Source: Methanobacteriota archaeon (lineage in GTDB: Archaea > Thermoplasmatota > Poseidoniia > Poseidoniales > Thalassarchaeaceae). Taken from it: a DNA stretch of 10,639 nt. The translations under genes and the position numbers were made by a program. This document shows positions 1-7,237 of the stretch, in pieces. Position 1 is the stretch's first letter, and each line of letters begins with the position of its first letter. Under the pieces are notes generated by a model that was given only the letters and a program-made list of their open reading frames with translations, did no database searches and had not been told where the DNA came from. Where the stretch lies: contig NYST01000051.1 in the NCBI GenBank assembly GCA_002683155.1, positions 1 through 10,639 of the forward strand, written 5' to 3'.

Positions 1-474
1 GACTCCTGCCTTTCCAGGTGGTAACATGACCCTGTGCTCAATAGTCTCGGTTTCTTGAACAGTTCCTATCACATTTCCTGCCGTCACCTCGTCCCCTACT
101 TTGACCGTGGGAACGAACTCCCATTCCTTATTCAGATCGAGTCCGTCTGCGTCGACGCCTCTGGTGATGAAAACACCCATTGTCTCCTCTAGCTTAGGAA
201 GAGGTCTCTGAATCCCATCGTATATTTGGGTCAATAGTCCCGGTCCCAGTTGCACTGACAAAGTCTGACCAGTTCTGATTACAGGCTCCCCCGGCCTGAT
301 TCCCGATGTTTCTTCATAGACTTGGATAACCGATTGGTCTCCATGCAACTCAATTACTTCTCCCATTAATCCTTCATTCCCGACTCTGACAACCTCATAC
401 ATCCTCGGGGCAATGCCCGTGGCGGTCACAACTGGTCCGGAAATCCGGTATATCACTCCATTTTCTGTACTCAT
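1..474 (-). CDS. atpA: A-type ATP synthase catalytic subunit A, N-terminal 158 residues (partial)
   Basis: Subunit A carries the nucleotide-binding catalytic sites of the A1 head. Only the first 158 codons are present; the frame stays open to base 1. The translation begins MSTENGVIYRISGPVV, the typical N-terminal beta-barrel of A/V-type A subunits, followed by GEVIELHGD and YEETSGIRPGEPV and then by PGLLTQIYDGIQRPL, which is highly characteristic of this subunit. The final residues (HRVMLPPGKAGV) lie in the extra domain that separates A subunits from F-type beta subunits. The P-loop is outside the window, so catalytic residues and any intein insertion cannot be judged. The ATG at 474 is preceded by GGAAGTGA (488-481) with six A residues between them, a good SD spacing. 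It is the last visible gene of the ATP synthase operon, 28 nt downstream of atpF; B and D are expected beyond the left edge. Confidence 0.97.
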   Translation of the reverse strand, partial: MSTENGVIYRISGPVVTATGIAPRMYEVVRVGNEGLMGEVIELHGDQSVIQVYEETSGIRPGEPVIRTGQTLSVQLGPGLLTQIYDGIQRPLPKLEETMGVFITRGVDADGLDLNKEWEFVPTVKVGDEVTAGNVIGTVQETETIEHRVMLPPGKAGV

Positions 475-502
475 TTTTTTTCACTTCCATTATTTTTGAA
501 TC

Positions 503-802
503 TTATTTCCAAAGGTCAACACCGAGTGCTGATTTGATGGACTCTCGGAGTGTGTTATCCTCCTCGGTCCCTATGCCCAGAACTGTGGGCGTCACACTTT
601 CCGATAGCTGCACTCTTAGCCTCTCGGGAAGCCTCACTAGATCGAAGTTGTCAACTACGACAACTCCTATTTCCTCTTGACTCAAAAGATCACGAAGAAG
701 TTCCGCAAGCTCCTCATCATCAGATGGGTTGTACAGGTTTTTTACTCCTGCAAGCTGGAACCCTAGTGTAAATTCCAACTGTCCTACCACTGCAATCTCC
801 AT
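503..802 (-). CDS. atpF: A-type ATP synthase subunit F
   Basis: Small central-stalk subunit of the A1 sector that sits on the D-F rotor shaft and is thought to influence coupling and ATPase regulation. The 99-residue product has the normal family length. It starts MEIAVVGQLEFTLGFQLAGV, the usual first beta strand and helix of this CheY-like fold; later strands are visible as IGVVVVDNF (about 45-53) and TPTVLGIG (about 71-78), and the C-terminal helix ends in GVDLWK. The start at 802 lies 9 nt after the atpC stop. The sequence TGAGGTGAGAAAATG spans the junction, so the atpC stop codon is embedded in the SD of this gene, suggesting coupled translation. Position between C and A is the standard archaeal order. 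Confidence 0.95.
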   Translation of the reverse strand: MEIAVVGQLEFTLGFQLAGVKNLYNPSDDEELAELLRDLLSQEEIGVVVVDNFDLVRLPERLRVQLSESVTPTVLGIGTEEDNTLRESIKSALGVDLWK

Positions 803-811
803 TTTCTCACC

Positions 812-1864
812 TCAGTAGTCCATGTGCGCCTCTAGTACTTCATTAGGCAGTCCCACAGCTTTGCCGCGTACTAGTAATCGAAGATTCCTCACTTCCAGCG
901 CTTTCTTCTCGATGTAGTGGATTATTGGGAATGCTGAAATCGGACTTAGGTGCGCAAACCTCCTCAGTACTGCATGCCTCTGGTGAGAGAGAAGCTCCGC
1001 ATATGGGTCCAGGCTACGAAGTCTACTCGATTCTTCTCTAGCCTCGTCAAAACCGGTGTCATCAAAAGAACTACTCCGACGAAGTACATCGATTAACTCT
1101 TCATCAGTCTCTGCCACACAGGCCTGCTTCATGGTGGCCGAGTCAATTTTACCCCCAGGAATTATCATCGCCTGTCGCTGTTCTGAAGACATCCCCATTC
1201 GAATCGATCTGAACTCATTGATAATGTTCCGGTGATCGATTTCCATCCTGAGGTACTTCAGTAGCTGAGGGCTGCCTTCCTTTCCTTTTACGGCTCTTAG
1301 TGCATCAGCGAAATATTGCATGTCTAGTGCATTTTCCATCGCCTCAAGAGTGGACTCACCATCGAGTCTGGAGAGAGTTTGCCCCCACGGAGTTCCGGCC
1401 ATAGCCTCAACTGCCTCATCAAGTCCCTCCGTATTCTTCACAATGGTCAACCAAGTTGCATTTCGAGGATTTTCTGATGGCAATATTTGATTCTCAATTA
1501 TCTCGTCTGAAGCACCTCCATTTACGGCCCTAAGAACCGTCTTTGCCTTCTCATAGTCGAATCTTTCAACGTATATCGCCACAATGGACTTAAGTTTGCC
1601 CTGACAGAATCTTAGAACCTCTGCAAGGTCATTGTCTAGGTTGTGGAAAAGAGCGGCCTCTACAGCATCGGCCCCACTCATCCTGGAGGCATATAGGTCC
1701 ATTTCCGTTCTGTACCCCATCTCCCCTATGCTTGCACCGATAGATTCCGTTCCTTGTTGTACCAACTGGCGCATTCTGGTTTGATCAATTAGAGATGCCT
1801 TTCGTGCCTTGGCTCTGGCTGACGCATTATACAGATTGGATCTGCCACTTTGCGCCCTGACCAT
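812..1864 (-). CDS. atpC: A-type ATP synthase subunit C
   Basis: Central-stalk subunit C (homologue of V-ATPase subunit d), a soluble funnel-shaped protein that links the membrane c ring to the rotor shaft. The 350-residue length is typical. The N-terminus has the family pattern of an early tyrosine followed by NASARAKARKASLID (about 13-27). The protein is mostly helical and contains repeated three-helix units, with HNLDNDLAEVLRF (about 74-86) and a matching later segment HQRHAVLRRF near the C-terminus. No transmembrane segment is seen, as expected. The start at 1864 is preceded by GGAGTGAGGTGG, which also contains the TGA stop of atpE, so translation of E and C is probably coupled. Assignment rests on overall pattern and on position between E and F. 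Confidence 0.93.
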   Translation of the reverse strand: MVRAQSGRSNLYNASARAKARKASLIDQTRMRQLVQQGTESIGASIGEMGYRTEMDLYASRMSGADAVEAALFHNLDNDLAEVLRFCQGKLKSIVAIYVERFDYEKAKTVLRAVNGGASDEIIENQILPSENPRNATWLTIVKNTEGLDEAVEAMAGTPWGQTLSRLDGESTLEAMENALDMQYFADALRAVKGKEGSPQLLKYLRMEIDHRNIINEFRSIRMGMSSEQRQAMIIPGGKIDSATMKQACVAETDEELIDVLRRSSSFDDTGFDEAREESSRLRSLDPYAELLSHQRHAVLRRFAHLSPISAFPIIHYIEKKALEVRNLRLLVRGKAVGLPNEVLEAHMDY

Positions 1865-1873
1865 TTAACCACC

Positions 1874-2431
1874 TCACTCCTTGAAAAGTATCCTGTTAAT
1901 CTCGCCCAGAGTATTTTTCCATGCCTCTTCTAGCATCATATCGAATCTGAAGTCCAGCATCGTCGAACCGTCCTTGGACTCGAGAACGAATCCCCCCAGC
2001 CCCTCAATGTCTTCTCCCATCTTGAACCCACTTTTGGAAAGTGCAGACCTGTCGACTTTCACAGGCCTCAACACCATATCCGAATTGGTTTCCGATGCTT
2101 CTTTTATGAGCGAGTCAAGAATCTTCTTCCTACCTGCCAATTTAGGTGAACTAACCTCTTCCCTAGCCGCTTCCCAAGTAGATTCTAGCTCCTCCCTTCT
2201 AGCTATTAAGGCTCTTTTTTGATTCGCTTGCCTAGCCGATGCTACCACTTCAACAGAGATTTGTTCGCTTTCTCTCTCTGCCCTGTTAGATGCCGCAGAG
2301 GAAGTTTGAGCGGACTCATTTGTTGCTTCTTCTTCGATCCTCTTTGCTTCTGCTCTAGCTTCGTCTAGGATAGACTGGGCTTCCCCCTTTGCTTGTTTAG
2401 TAATCTCGTCTGCTAGCGTGTCAAGCGACAT
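1874..2431 (-). CDS. atpE: A-type ATP synthase peripheral-stalk subunit E
   Basis: Subunit E pairs with subunit H to form the peripheral stalks that hold the A3B3 head against the membrane stator. The 185-residue product matches the usual length. Residues 1 to about 95 are a highly charged helix rich in Ala, Glu, Lys and Arg (for example ILDEARAEAKRIEEEA at 21-36), consistent with a right-handed coiled coil with subunit H. The remaining part, about 96-185, is a mixed alpha/beta domain ending in EAWKNTLGEINRILF, the portion that contacts the catalytic head in this family. There is a Ser/Thr/Ala-rich stretch at about 40-50. The start at 2431 is supported by AAGGAGG with 7 nt from GGAGG to ATG. 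The gene is 30 nt downstream of atpK and its stop overlaps the atpC SD. Confidence 0.93.
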   Translation of the reverse strand: MSLDTLADEITKQAKGEAQSILDEARAEAKRIEEEATNESAQTSSAASNRAERESEQISVEVVASARQANQKRALIARREELESTWEAAREEVSSPKLAGRKKILDSLIKEASETNSDMVLRPVKVDRSALSKSGFKMGEDIEGLGGFVLESKDGSTMLDFRFDMMLEEAWKNTLGEINRILFKE

Positions 2432-2461
2432 ATCCTATCCTCCTTGTGTTTTGTTTTCTTC

Positions 2462-2773
2462 TCACAGCAGGAATATTGCTAGGAAGCCGAATAGCACAAT
2501 TGTTTCTGGCAGAGCTGTGAAAATCAGCCCGTATGTGAACTTCTTCTCATCTTCTGCGATCATTCCAACTGCTGCTGCACCGATTGGCCCCTGGCTAAGG
2601 CCAGTTCCAATTCCTGCAAGGCCCAGTGCTAGGCCGGCACCAATCATCTTGTACGCTGCTTCTGTACTAGCATTATCTGCTGCTTCTTGTGCCTGTACAC
2701 CGCTGGCCACCATTACTAGCGCCAACAGAACCATCAGTATTCTCATTCCACTCATCATTTTTTTGTCATTCAT
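2462..2773 (-). CDS. atpK: A-type ATP synthase proteolipid (c) subunit with N-terminal signal peptide
   Basis: Membrane proteolipid that forms the ion-translocating rotor ring. The 103-residue product has a basic N-terminus, a hydrophobic stretch at about 11-25 and an AXA-like VQA site at 26-28, which looks like a cleavable signal peptide. The mature part would be one hairpin: helix 1 about 41-72, with glycine repeats and SQGPIG (60-65), and helix 2 about 80-103, with ALPETIVLFGF (87-97). Glu90 in the PET motif is the likely ion-binding carboxylate. Gln61 and Thr91 are at positions that help coordinate sodium in some rotor rings, but Phe95 stands where a Tyr often occurs, so proton versus sodium use is undecided. 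The c hairpin has its termini on the outer face, so a signal peptide is topologically sensible. The start at 2773 has GGAGG 7 nt upstream in an A-rich leader. Confidence 0.95.
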   Translation of the reverse strand: MNDKKMMSGMRILMVLLALVMVASGVQAQEAADNASTEAAYKMIGAGLALGLAGIGTGLSQGPIGAAAVGMIAEDEKKFTYGLIFTALPETIVLFGFLAIFLL

Positions 2774-2792
2774 ATTTTTTCCTCCTTTTTTT

Positions 2793-2806
2793 CAAGCTGT
2801 TGCTTG
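2793..2806 (-). promoter_or_regulatory. Small stem-loop in the atpI-atpK spacer, just before the atpK SD
   Basis: CAAGC (2793-2797) and GCTTG (2802-2806) form a perfect 5-bp stem with a 4-nt loop in the 37-nt spacer between atpI and atpK. In the mRNA it is followed directly by an A run, the SD GGAGG and a second A run leading to the atpK ATG. An unpaired A-rich SD next to a short hairpin could favour high translation of the c subunit, which is needed in many copies per enzyme. This role is inferred; a 5-bp stem can also arise by chance. Confidence 0.3.
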
Positions 2807-2810
2807 GAAT

Positions 2811-4958
2811 CTAATAATCGCCCTCCACGAACTTTGATTTTCTACCGAAGGGATCGAATGCCTCACCGCTAGAGTCGTAATATTGCCTCATCCACTCTAC
2901 GAAGTGGAGCCTTGCAGCGTGGATATTTGGGCTGAACAAACCAAGTACAAGTGCAAAGATTTGCCCTAAAATCCACCCGATGATTAACAAGACTGCAATC
3001 AACGGGTCGCCAAAGTCTATCTTAGTAAACAGATTTACATTTGCCGTTTCAGCGATCTTTACCCCGACCGCCCCAACAGCAAACAGCCTAACGTACGAAA
3101 TCACAGAGGGCATCATTCCGACTGCCTCAATGGGGGCCAATCCCACATTAATGGGGAAGGGGACGCCGTGGTATCTGTACAATGTCCACATAAGCATGAG
3201 TACCGATGTACCTGCGATAGCTCCCCCGATGTTCCTCATTTCGGTGCCTCCAGGTCCGACGTACCCGTAAGCAAAGAGAAAGCCACCAAACAACAAAAGC
3301 ATCCAAGTTCCCTTTTCGAAGAAAGCGCAGACAAACCCGAAACCACCGTGGCCATTGCCATAGAGGAGTATATCTCTGAATCCAATCGCAAGACCGATGA
3401 AAATGTGAATGATACCAAGGTAGATGGTCAGTAGTATCAGATGTTCTAGATTGCCTCCATCGTCAACGGGAGTAACGCGGTGGAATGGATATGTCAAGGA
3501 AGCACCAAAGGGGCCTTCTAGGACGTAGTGTATCCTACCATCGTTAGGATAGAGTGCGGTCATCCATGATACCCATGAGGGCAAGTCCCCCTTTTCCAAC
3601 ATGTAGGCGTCCTTGTAACAATATCCTTGGTGCCAAATGTAACTGCATTCCTCCGCAGTCTTGTATTTGGTTTCGATATGGGGCAAAAACTCGAAGCCCG
3701 CAAACTCTCCGTATATGTACCCAAATAACAGAGTTCCTAAGCCGATATAAGTCAGGAACTTCCCCCCTAGCATTACCATTTCGTTGGGCCCTGACCTCAG
3801 TATCAGGAATGATCCCAGAGCTATGGTAGCAAGGCCATATGCCATATCACCCAACATCATTCCGAAGAATAATGGATAAGAAATAAGCATGAATACCGTT
3901 GGGTCTATTCTCCCATAAGCAGGTCTTCCTACTGCGTCAGTCAGTAGTTCCATTGGCCTGGATGAACTCCTCTCCTGATAGGAAATCGGAGGCATTTGCT
4001 GGTCGTGATGGTGATCAGAGTGGCCATGTCCGCCGCCACCAGCCTCCATTTCGAAAGGAGCTATTTCGATGTGCAAACAGGAACCTTTCAGTTCCCTTTC
4101 TACTTCATCAGACCTCCTCATCTCCAGCCACCCATCAATAACGAATGCATGGTCAGAAACTGCAACTCTTACCGGGGCTGTCAGAATCTCGTGGTCTCTC
4201 TCCAAGACCTCCAAGCCGCATACTAGAGACTCTCCATGAGATTGTGACCATGAATCCAGCTTTCCTTCAAGACTGGTCTTTTCGCCTATTGCCTCATCCA
4301 TCTCCGTCCTGATTTTCGAGAGTAGAACGGAGACTGACCCACTTCCTGAAGGGACGGGAGTCTGTTGGAAGCCTGCAGATTCCAACAATAACTCTGCTTG
4401 CTTGGAATCGTTATTTCTGAGAAATACAGCCACCATGCCATCCTGTTTTTTGGATTCAATTATTAGTCCCGATGAGGAGGCTTCTCTGGCAGCAGAGGTA
4501 TCTTCAACCCTACCAACGAATGCGACTATAGATTCGTATCCAGACAGCAAATCCAAATCGACACCCAGTGGTTCTAACTCTGCGAGTAAATCCCCCTGTT
4601 CCCTGAGGGAGCCTATTGCTGTCTCCAAATCGGTTATTTTTGAGCTCAGGTCTAGCGCCTCCTCTATCTCTCTCTGAAGGTCCCCTTCTAGTTTGCTTCT
4701 GATTTCCTCTGCCTTCAGAGGCCTTGAGGGGGTAGTCGCGTTGACGACTGATTTTGCCGCTCTAGCCCTCACCAAATCTCGACCTACCTCTTCGGACTTA
4801 ATTCCGGGCGTCCCCAACGAGAAACCCTCCTCTGAGTCATCATAGTCCACAATGTGAAGTGCTTCCAGACTAGCCAGAGCGTGTATAACCTCAGAAAGTT
4901 TGTTTTTACTTCCTGCAGCAACCAATCTGCCCATTTGTAGTGTATGGACTTGCGACAT
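2811..4958 (-). CDS. atpI: A-type ATP synthase membrane subunit I (a-subunit homologue)
   Basis: Subunit I (homologue of V-ATPase subunit a) anchors the peripheral stalks with its cytoplasmic N-terminal half and forms the two ion half-channels with its C-terminal membrane half. From the chosen start it is 715 residues. Residues 1 to about 350 are soluble with coiled-coil stretches; the membrane half contains about seven or eight helices. Arg624 in SYVRLFAVG is the conserved arginine opposite the c-ring carboxylate, and ARLHFVEW near the C-terminus is a family signature. Two oddities are a histidine cluster GHGHSDHHH (about 310-318) just before the first membrane helix, and two cysteines (438 and 447) in a loop predicted to face outward. 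An in-frame ATG at 4991 would overlap atpH by 17 nt; the ATG at 4958 is preferred because AAAGGG precedes it at normal spacing and the homology begins there. Confidence 0.95.
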   Translation of the reverse strand: MSQVHTLQMGRLVAAGSKNKLSEVIHALASLEALHIVDYDDSEEGFSLGTPGIKSEEVGRDLVRARAAKSVVNATTPSRPLKAEEIRSKLEGDLQREIEEALDLSSKITDLETAIGSLREQGDLLAELEPLGVDLDLLSGYESIVAFVGRVEDTSAAREASSSGLIIESKKQDGMVAVFLRNNDSKQAELLLESAGFQQTPVPSGSGSVSVLLSKIRTEMDEAIGEKTSLEGKLDSWSQSHGESLVCGLEVLERDHEILTAPVRVAVSDHAFVIDGWLEMRRSDEVERELKGSCLHIEIAPFEMEAGGGGHGHSDHHHDQQMPPISYQERSSSRPMELLTDAVGRPAYGRIDPTVFMLISYPLFFGMMLGDMAYGLATIALGSFLILRSGPNEMVMLGGKFLTYIGLGTLLFGYIYGEFAGFEFLPHIETKYKTAEECSYIWHQGYCYKDAYMLEKGDLPSWVSWMTALYPNDGRIHYVLEGPFGASLTYPFHRVTPVDDGGNLEHLILLTIYLGIIHIFIGLAIGFRDILLYGNGHGGFGFVCAFFEKGTWMLLLFGGFLFAYGYVGPGGTEMRNIGGAIAGTSVLMLMWTLYRYHGVPFPINVGLAPIEAVGMMPSVISYVRLFAVGAVGVKIAETANVNLFTKIDFGDPLIAVLLIIGWILGQIFALVLGLFSPNIHAARLHFVEWMRQYYDSSGEAFDPFGRKSKFVEGDY

Positions 4959-4974
4959 CTGAATTCCCTTTGTT

Positions 4975-5289
4975 CTAGGATCTGAAAGCATCGAGCACGG
5001 CCTTTACTGCTTCTCCCCTACTTCCTTCGCCGCTTTCATGAATCGATCCGATGGCAGAATCCCCCTTTTTGGATTCCTTAGCAGCTTCTCCCTCCGCAGC
5101 GTTCCTTGCTTCTGAAATCATATTCTGCGAACTGGCTTCAGAATCGGACTTACCGGACTGGATGATTTCCGTAGCCTTCAACCTCGCCTTGGAGATAATC
5201 TCAGTGGCTTCAGACTGTGCATCTGCAATGGTCTTCTTCGCCTCGCCTTCTGCCTGCCTTATTGCTCGTAGAACTTCTTCTCGTCCCAT
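4975..5289 (-). CDS. atpH: A-type ATP synthase peripheral-stalk subunit H
   Basis: Subunit H (AhaH/NtpF-like) is the long-helix partner of subunit E in the peripheral stalk. The 104-residue product is almost entirely one predicted charged helix: REEVLRAIRQAEGEAKKTI, then repeated Ala/Glu/Lys heptad-like segments, with a Gly/Ser-rich break near residues 75-92 before a final short helix ending DAFRS. This matches the family length and character. It is the first gene of the operon, directly upstream of atpI, which is the usual archaeal position. A GTG at 5298 would add three residues (MHI), but that GTG is part of the SD AGGTG, which lies 6 nt from the ATG at 5289, so the ATG is chosen. Confidence 0.9.
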   Translation of the reverse strand: MGREEVLRAIRQAEGEAKKTIADAQSEATEIISKARLKATEIIQSGKSDSEASSQNMISEARNAAEGEAAKESKKGDSAIGSIHESGEGSRGEAVKAVLDAFRS

Positions 5290-5419
5290 TATATGCACCT
5301 ACGGTGCTTTGGCGACCGATGAGGAGTTTATGATGATAACCTCGTGAATCCCACCGGTTCGACTCCTCCTATGAACCCACTCGGGAACCTTCCAAATACG
5401 TCTTTCTTCGGGCCATGAC
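5290..5419. promoter_or_regulatory. Divergent promoter region between atpH operon and the methyltransferase gene
   Basis: This 130-nt gap separates two divergent genes and contains no convincing ORF. For the rightward gene, AAATAC (5394-5399) is centred about 24 nt before the ATG at 5420, and no SD precedes that ATG, which suggests a leaderless transcript. For the leftward ATP synthase operon, a weak TATA-like ATAAA read on the minus strand (about 5326-5332) would place transcription start near 5303, leaving a short leader that contains the SD AGGTG (5300-5296). GGTTC (5356-5360) can pair with either of two GAACC copies (5373-5377 and 5385-5389); whether this is an operator is unknown. Both TATA assignments are by eye and weak. 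Confidence 0.4.
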
Positions 5420-6127
5420 ATGGACGCGGAGGGGATGGGCGCCGATGATTGGGATGAACTCCAGAGAAATCTATTGGCCACAATACCTGTCTATGATAGA
5501 ATCAATCGCTTCGCTACATTAGGACAGGTCTCAAGATGGCGTAGAAAAGTTAGGGAGATGCTTCCGAACGGAAAAATACTGGAGGTTGGATGTGGCCCAG
5601 GGAGTTTCGCAGAGGATGTTGTTGGCAAGGACTTGGTTTGCCTGGACCCAATTCCAGAGATGCTTTCTACGGCTGAGGAAAGAGTAAATTCTGCTCGCAA
5701 GAGGAGGGGAGAAGAACCAGCAACCTTCATTCAGGGCACTGCCGAAGATCTTCCTTTCGATGACAACTCCTTTGACGCAGTTTGCTCTTTGTTCTCATTC
5801 AGAGATTGGTACGACAAGAAAGCAGGCCTCTCTGAATCGCTAAGAGTATTAAGGCCAGGATCGCCAATCATCATTGTAGATCCAGCTAAGATGAATAGGG
5901 TCCACGGAATACTGGGAGTCCTATGGATGAAGGTCTGGGTAGGTGCATATGCCAGGATAGTCTGTGGCCAGAGAGATCACCCATGGAAGTGGCTAACAAA
6001 GACGTATTCCGAATTCGGAACAACTAGAGATTACGTCTCGATGTTGAAGGAGGTCGGATTCGAAGATGCCAAGGCCCGAGTTATCTTTCCAGGTATGGCA
6101 ACAATCTGGTCCGCTCGCGCGCCTTAG
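5420..6127 (+). CDS. UbiE/MenG-like SAM-dependent methyltransferase (probable demethylmenaquinone C-methyltransferase)
   Basis: Class I methyltransferase of 235 residues. The SAM-binding motif I is ILEVGCGPGSF (53-63), the acidic residue ending strand 2 is Asp76 in LVCLDPIPEML, and GTAEDLPFDDNSFDAV (106-121) is the usual motif II/III region. Two features point specifically to the UbiE/MenG family: the N-terminal pattern YDRINRFATLGQVSRWRR (25-42), and SFRDWYDKK followed by LRVLRPG (126-147), which corresponds to the family's segment before motif III. Family members methylate the quinone ring in the last or near-last step of menaquinone or ubiquinone synthesis. The exact substrate cannot be fixed from sequence. 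The start at 5420 has no SD and lies about 24 nt after a TATA-like element, so a leaderless mRNA is inferred. Its TAG stop overlaps the stop of the convergent reductase by 4 nt. The neighbouring prenyl synthase and reductase support an isoprenoid-quinone role. Confidence 0.85.
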   Translation: MDAEGMGADDWDELQRNLLATIPVYDRINRFATLGQVSRWRRKVREMLPNGKILEVGCGPGSFAEDVVGKDLVCLDPIPEMLSTAEERVNSARKRRGEEPATFIQGTAEDLPFDDNSFDAVCSLFSFRDWYDKKAGLSESLRVLRPGSPIIIVDPAKMNRVHGILGVLWMKVWVGAYARIVCGQRDHPWKWLTKTYSEFGTTRDYVSMLKEVGFEDAKARVIFPGMATIWSARAP

Positions 6128-7224
6128 AATATCCAGAACATTCTCCGACAGGTCACGGCTCTCCAGATAATTCCCTTCGTAAGCGGGTTGAAAGCAAAAT
6201 TCAGGAACCAATCAGGAAATCTGAACAACATGCTCCCAATGGAAAAAGACCTCTTGGAATTACGCATCACACTTCCCATCTGGTACTCCCACCTCCTCTC
6301 ATATTCATTCAGATCAGTACCGTAATTGACATGCTCGGAAATCACCTTGCCTGCAATCCGACCACCGATCATTGCAATCGTAATACCCGCTCCATTTGAT
6401 GGCAGAACCATTCCAGCCGAATCCCCCACTATCATGTAATTGCCTTTAACAAACGAACTAACAGTTCCTGACATTGGAAGATATCCAGCACCCCGGAAAA
6501 CTTCCTCGCCTTCGAATCGCTCGATGAAGACGTTTGCGTAGTCCTCCAAGCTCTTTCCTCTCGACATCCTCCTCTGTATCCCCAAGCCAATATTGGAACC
6601 AGAACTCTTTGGGAATACCCATGCATAACCCCCAGGGGCTACGGATCCGAAGTGCAACTCCAGAGCGTCCGAATGGCTTCCATTCTTTATTGCAAATTTG
6701 ACGGGAATATTCAACGATTCCTCGCCCCAGTATCGCTTTCTAATAGGGTCATTGTGACCTCCGGCACCAACAATCACCCTCCCCCTCATAGTTGATCCAT
6801 TGGATAGTATAACAGCATCTCCATCCACTCTCTTGACACGTTTCCCCAATAGGTATTCAGCCCCCTTTGAACGTGCAAGATCGACCAAGGCCTCGTCGTG
6901 AGAAACCCTGTCTAGCACCATTCCCTCGAAATCGAAATCCATCCCCTTCCCATTTGGCTTTACAATCCTCATTTTGTTGCATATCCTCGAGATTGCATTC
7001 GCGGGGGTCCTGAATAGATCGTCCACCTCAGGAACCCGGGGGCATAGTCGCTTCATCTCCTCGTTCGTGGGCACTAACTCCCCGCATTGCAGGGGCGACC
7101 CAACTGGGTCTCTTCCATCGATAACCAGGACACTCAAACCACCCTCTGCTGCATATCTCGCAACTGTACTCCCCGCGGGACCACCGCCGATGATTATCGC
7201 ATCCCAGTACTTCTCCTCGTTCAG
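6124..7224 (-). CDS. Geranylgeranyl reductase-like flavoprotein with apparent CTG start
   Basis: FAD-dependent oxidoreductase of the geranylgeranyl reductase family, which hydrogenates isoprenoid chains of archaeal lipids or of quinones. From the CTG at 7224 it is 366 residues. The dinucleotide-binding motif IIIGGGPAGS lies at about 10-19, and the end of strand 2 is VLVIDGR. It is followed by LQCGELVP (a CGE motif typical of this family), the FAD-contact region VIVGAGG, PGGYAWVFPK and the C-terminal FAD motif VGDSAGMVLPSNGAGI. Between the in-frame TGA at 7263-7261 and the binding motif there is no ATG, GTG or TTG. CTG at 7224-7222 is preceded by GGAGGTG (7236-7230) with the same 7-nt GGAGG spacing as atpE and atpK. 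Starting at the internal TTG at 7137 would delete the FAD motif. The gene follows the prenyl synthase by 13 nt, so an operon is likely. It is somewhat shorter than the roughly 400-residue characterised reductases. Confidence 0.88.
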   Translation of the reverse strand: MNEEKYWDAIIIGGGPAGSTVARYAAEGGLSVLVIDGRDPVGSPLQCGELVPTNEEMKRLCPRVPEVDDLFRTPANAISRICNKMRIVKPNGKGMDFDFEGMVLDRVSHDEALVDLARSKGAEYLLGKRVKRVDGDAVILSNGSTMRGRVIVGAGGHNDPIRKRYWGEESLNIPVKFAIKNGSHSDALELHFGSVAPGGYAWVFPKSSGSNIGLGIQRRMSRGKSLEDYANVFIERFEGEEVFRGAGYLPMSGTVSSFVKGNYMIVGDSAGMVLPSNGAGITIAMIGGRIAGKVISEHVNYGTDLNEYERRWEYQMGSVMRNSKRSFSIGSMLFRFPDWFLNFAFNPLTKGIIWRAVTCRRMFWIF

Positions 7225-7229
7225 GGGAG

Positions 7230-7236
7230 CACCTCC
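7230..7236 (-). promoter_or_regulatory. Shine-Dalgarno GGAGGTG deciding the CTG start of the reductase
   Basis: GGAGGTG on the minus strand begins one base after the TAA stop of the prenyl synthase (7240-7238). GGAGG ends 7 nt before the CTG at 7224. No other in-frame start-like codon is placed for this site, so it is the main evidence for non-ATG initiation. Confidence 0.75.
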
Positions 7237-7237
7237 G

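Noticed and set aside
475..481. T run between atpF and atpA as a possible archaeal terminator
   Set aside because: On the coding (minus) strand it is an A run between the SD and the atpA ATG, so it is part of the translation-initiation region.
4958..4991. Longer atpI start at 4991, overlapping atpH
   Set aside because: It has no SD at the right distance and adds residues (LSDPRTKGIQ) not typical of subunit I; ATG 4958 has AAAGGG upstream.
5350..5380. T-arm-like GGTTCGACTCC followed by CCCA, suggesting a tRNA 3' end or remnant
   Set aside because: The 5-bp T-stem does not pair beyond two G-C pairs, and there is no acceptor, D-arm or anticodon arm in the preceding 70 nt, which run into atpH.
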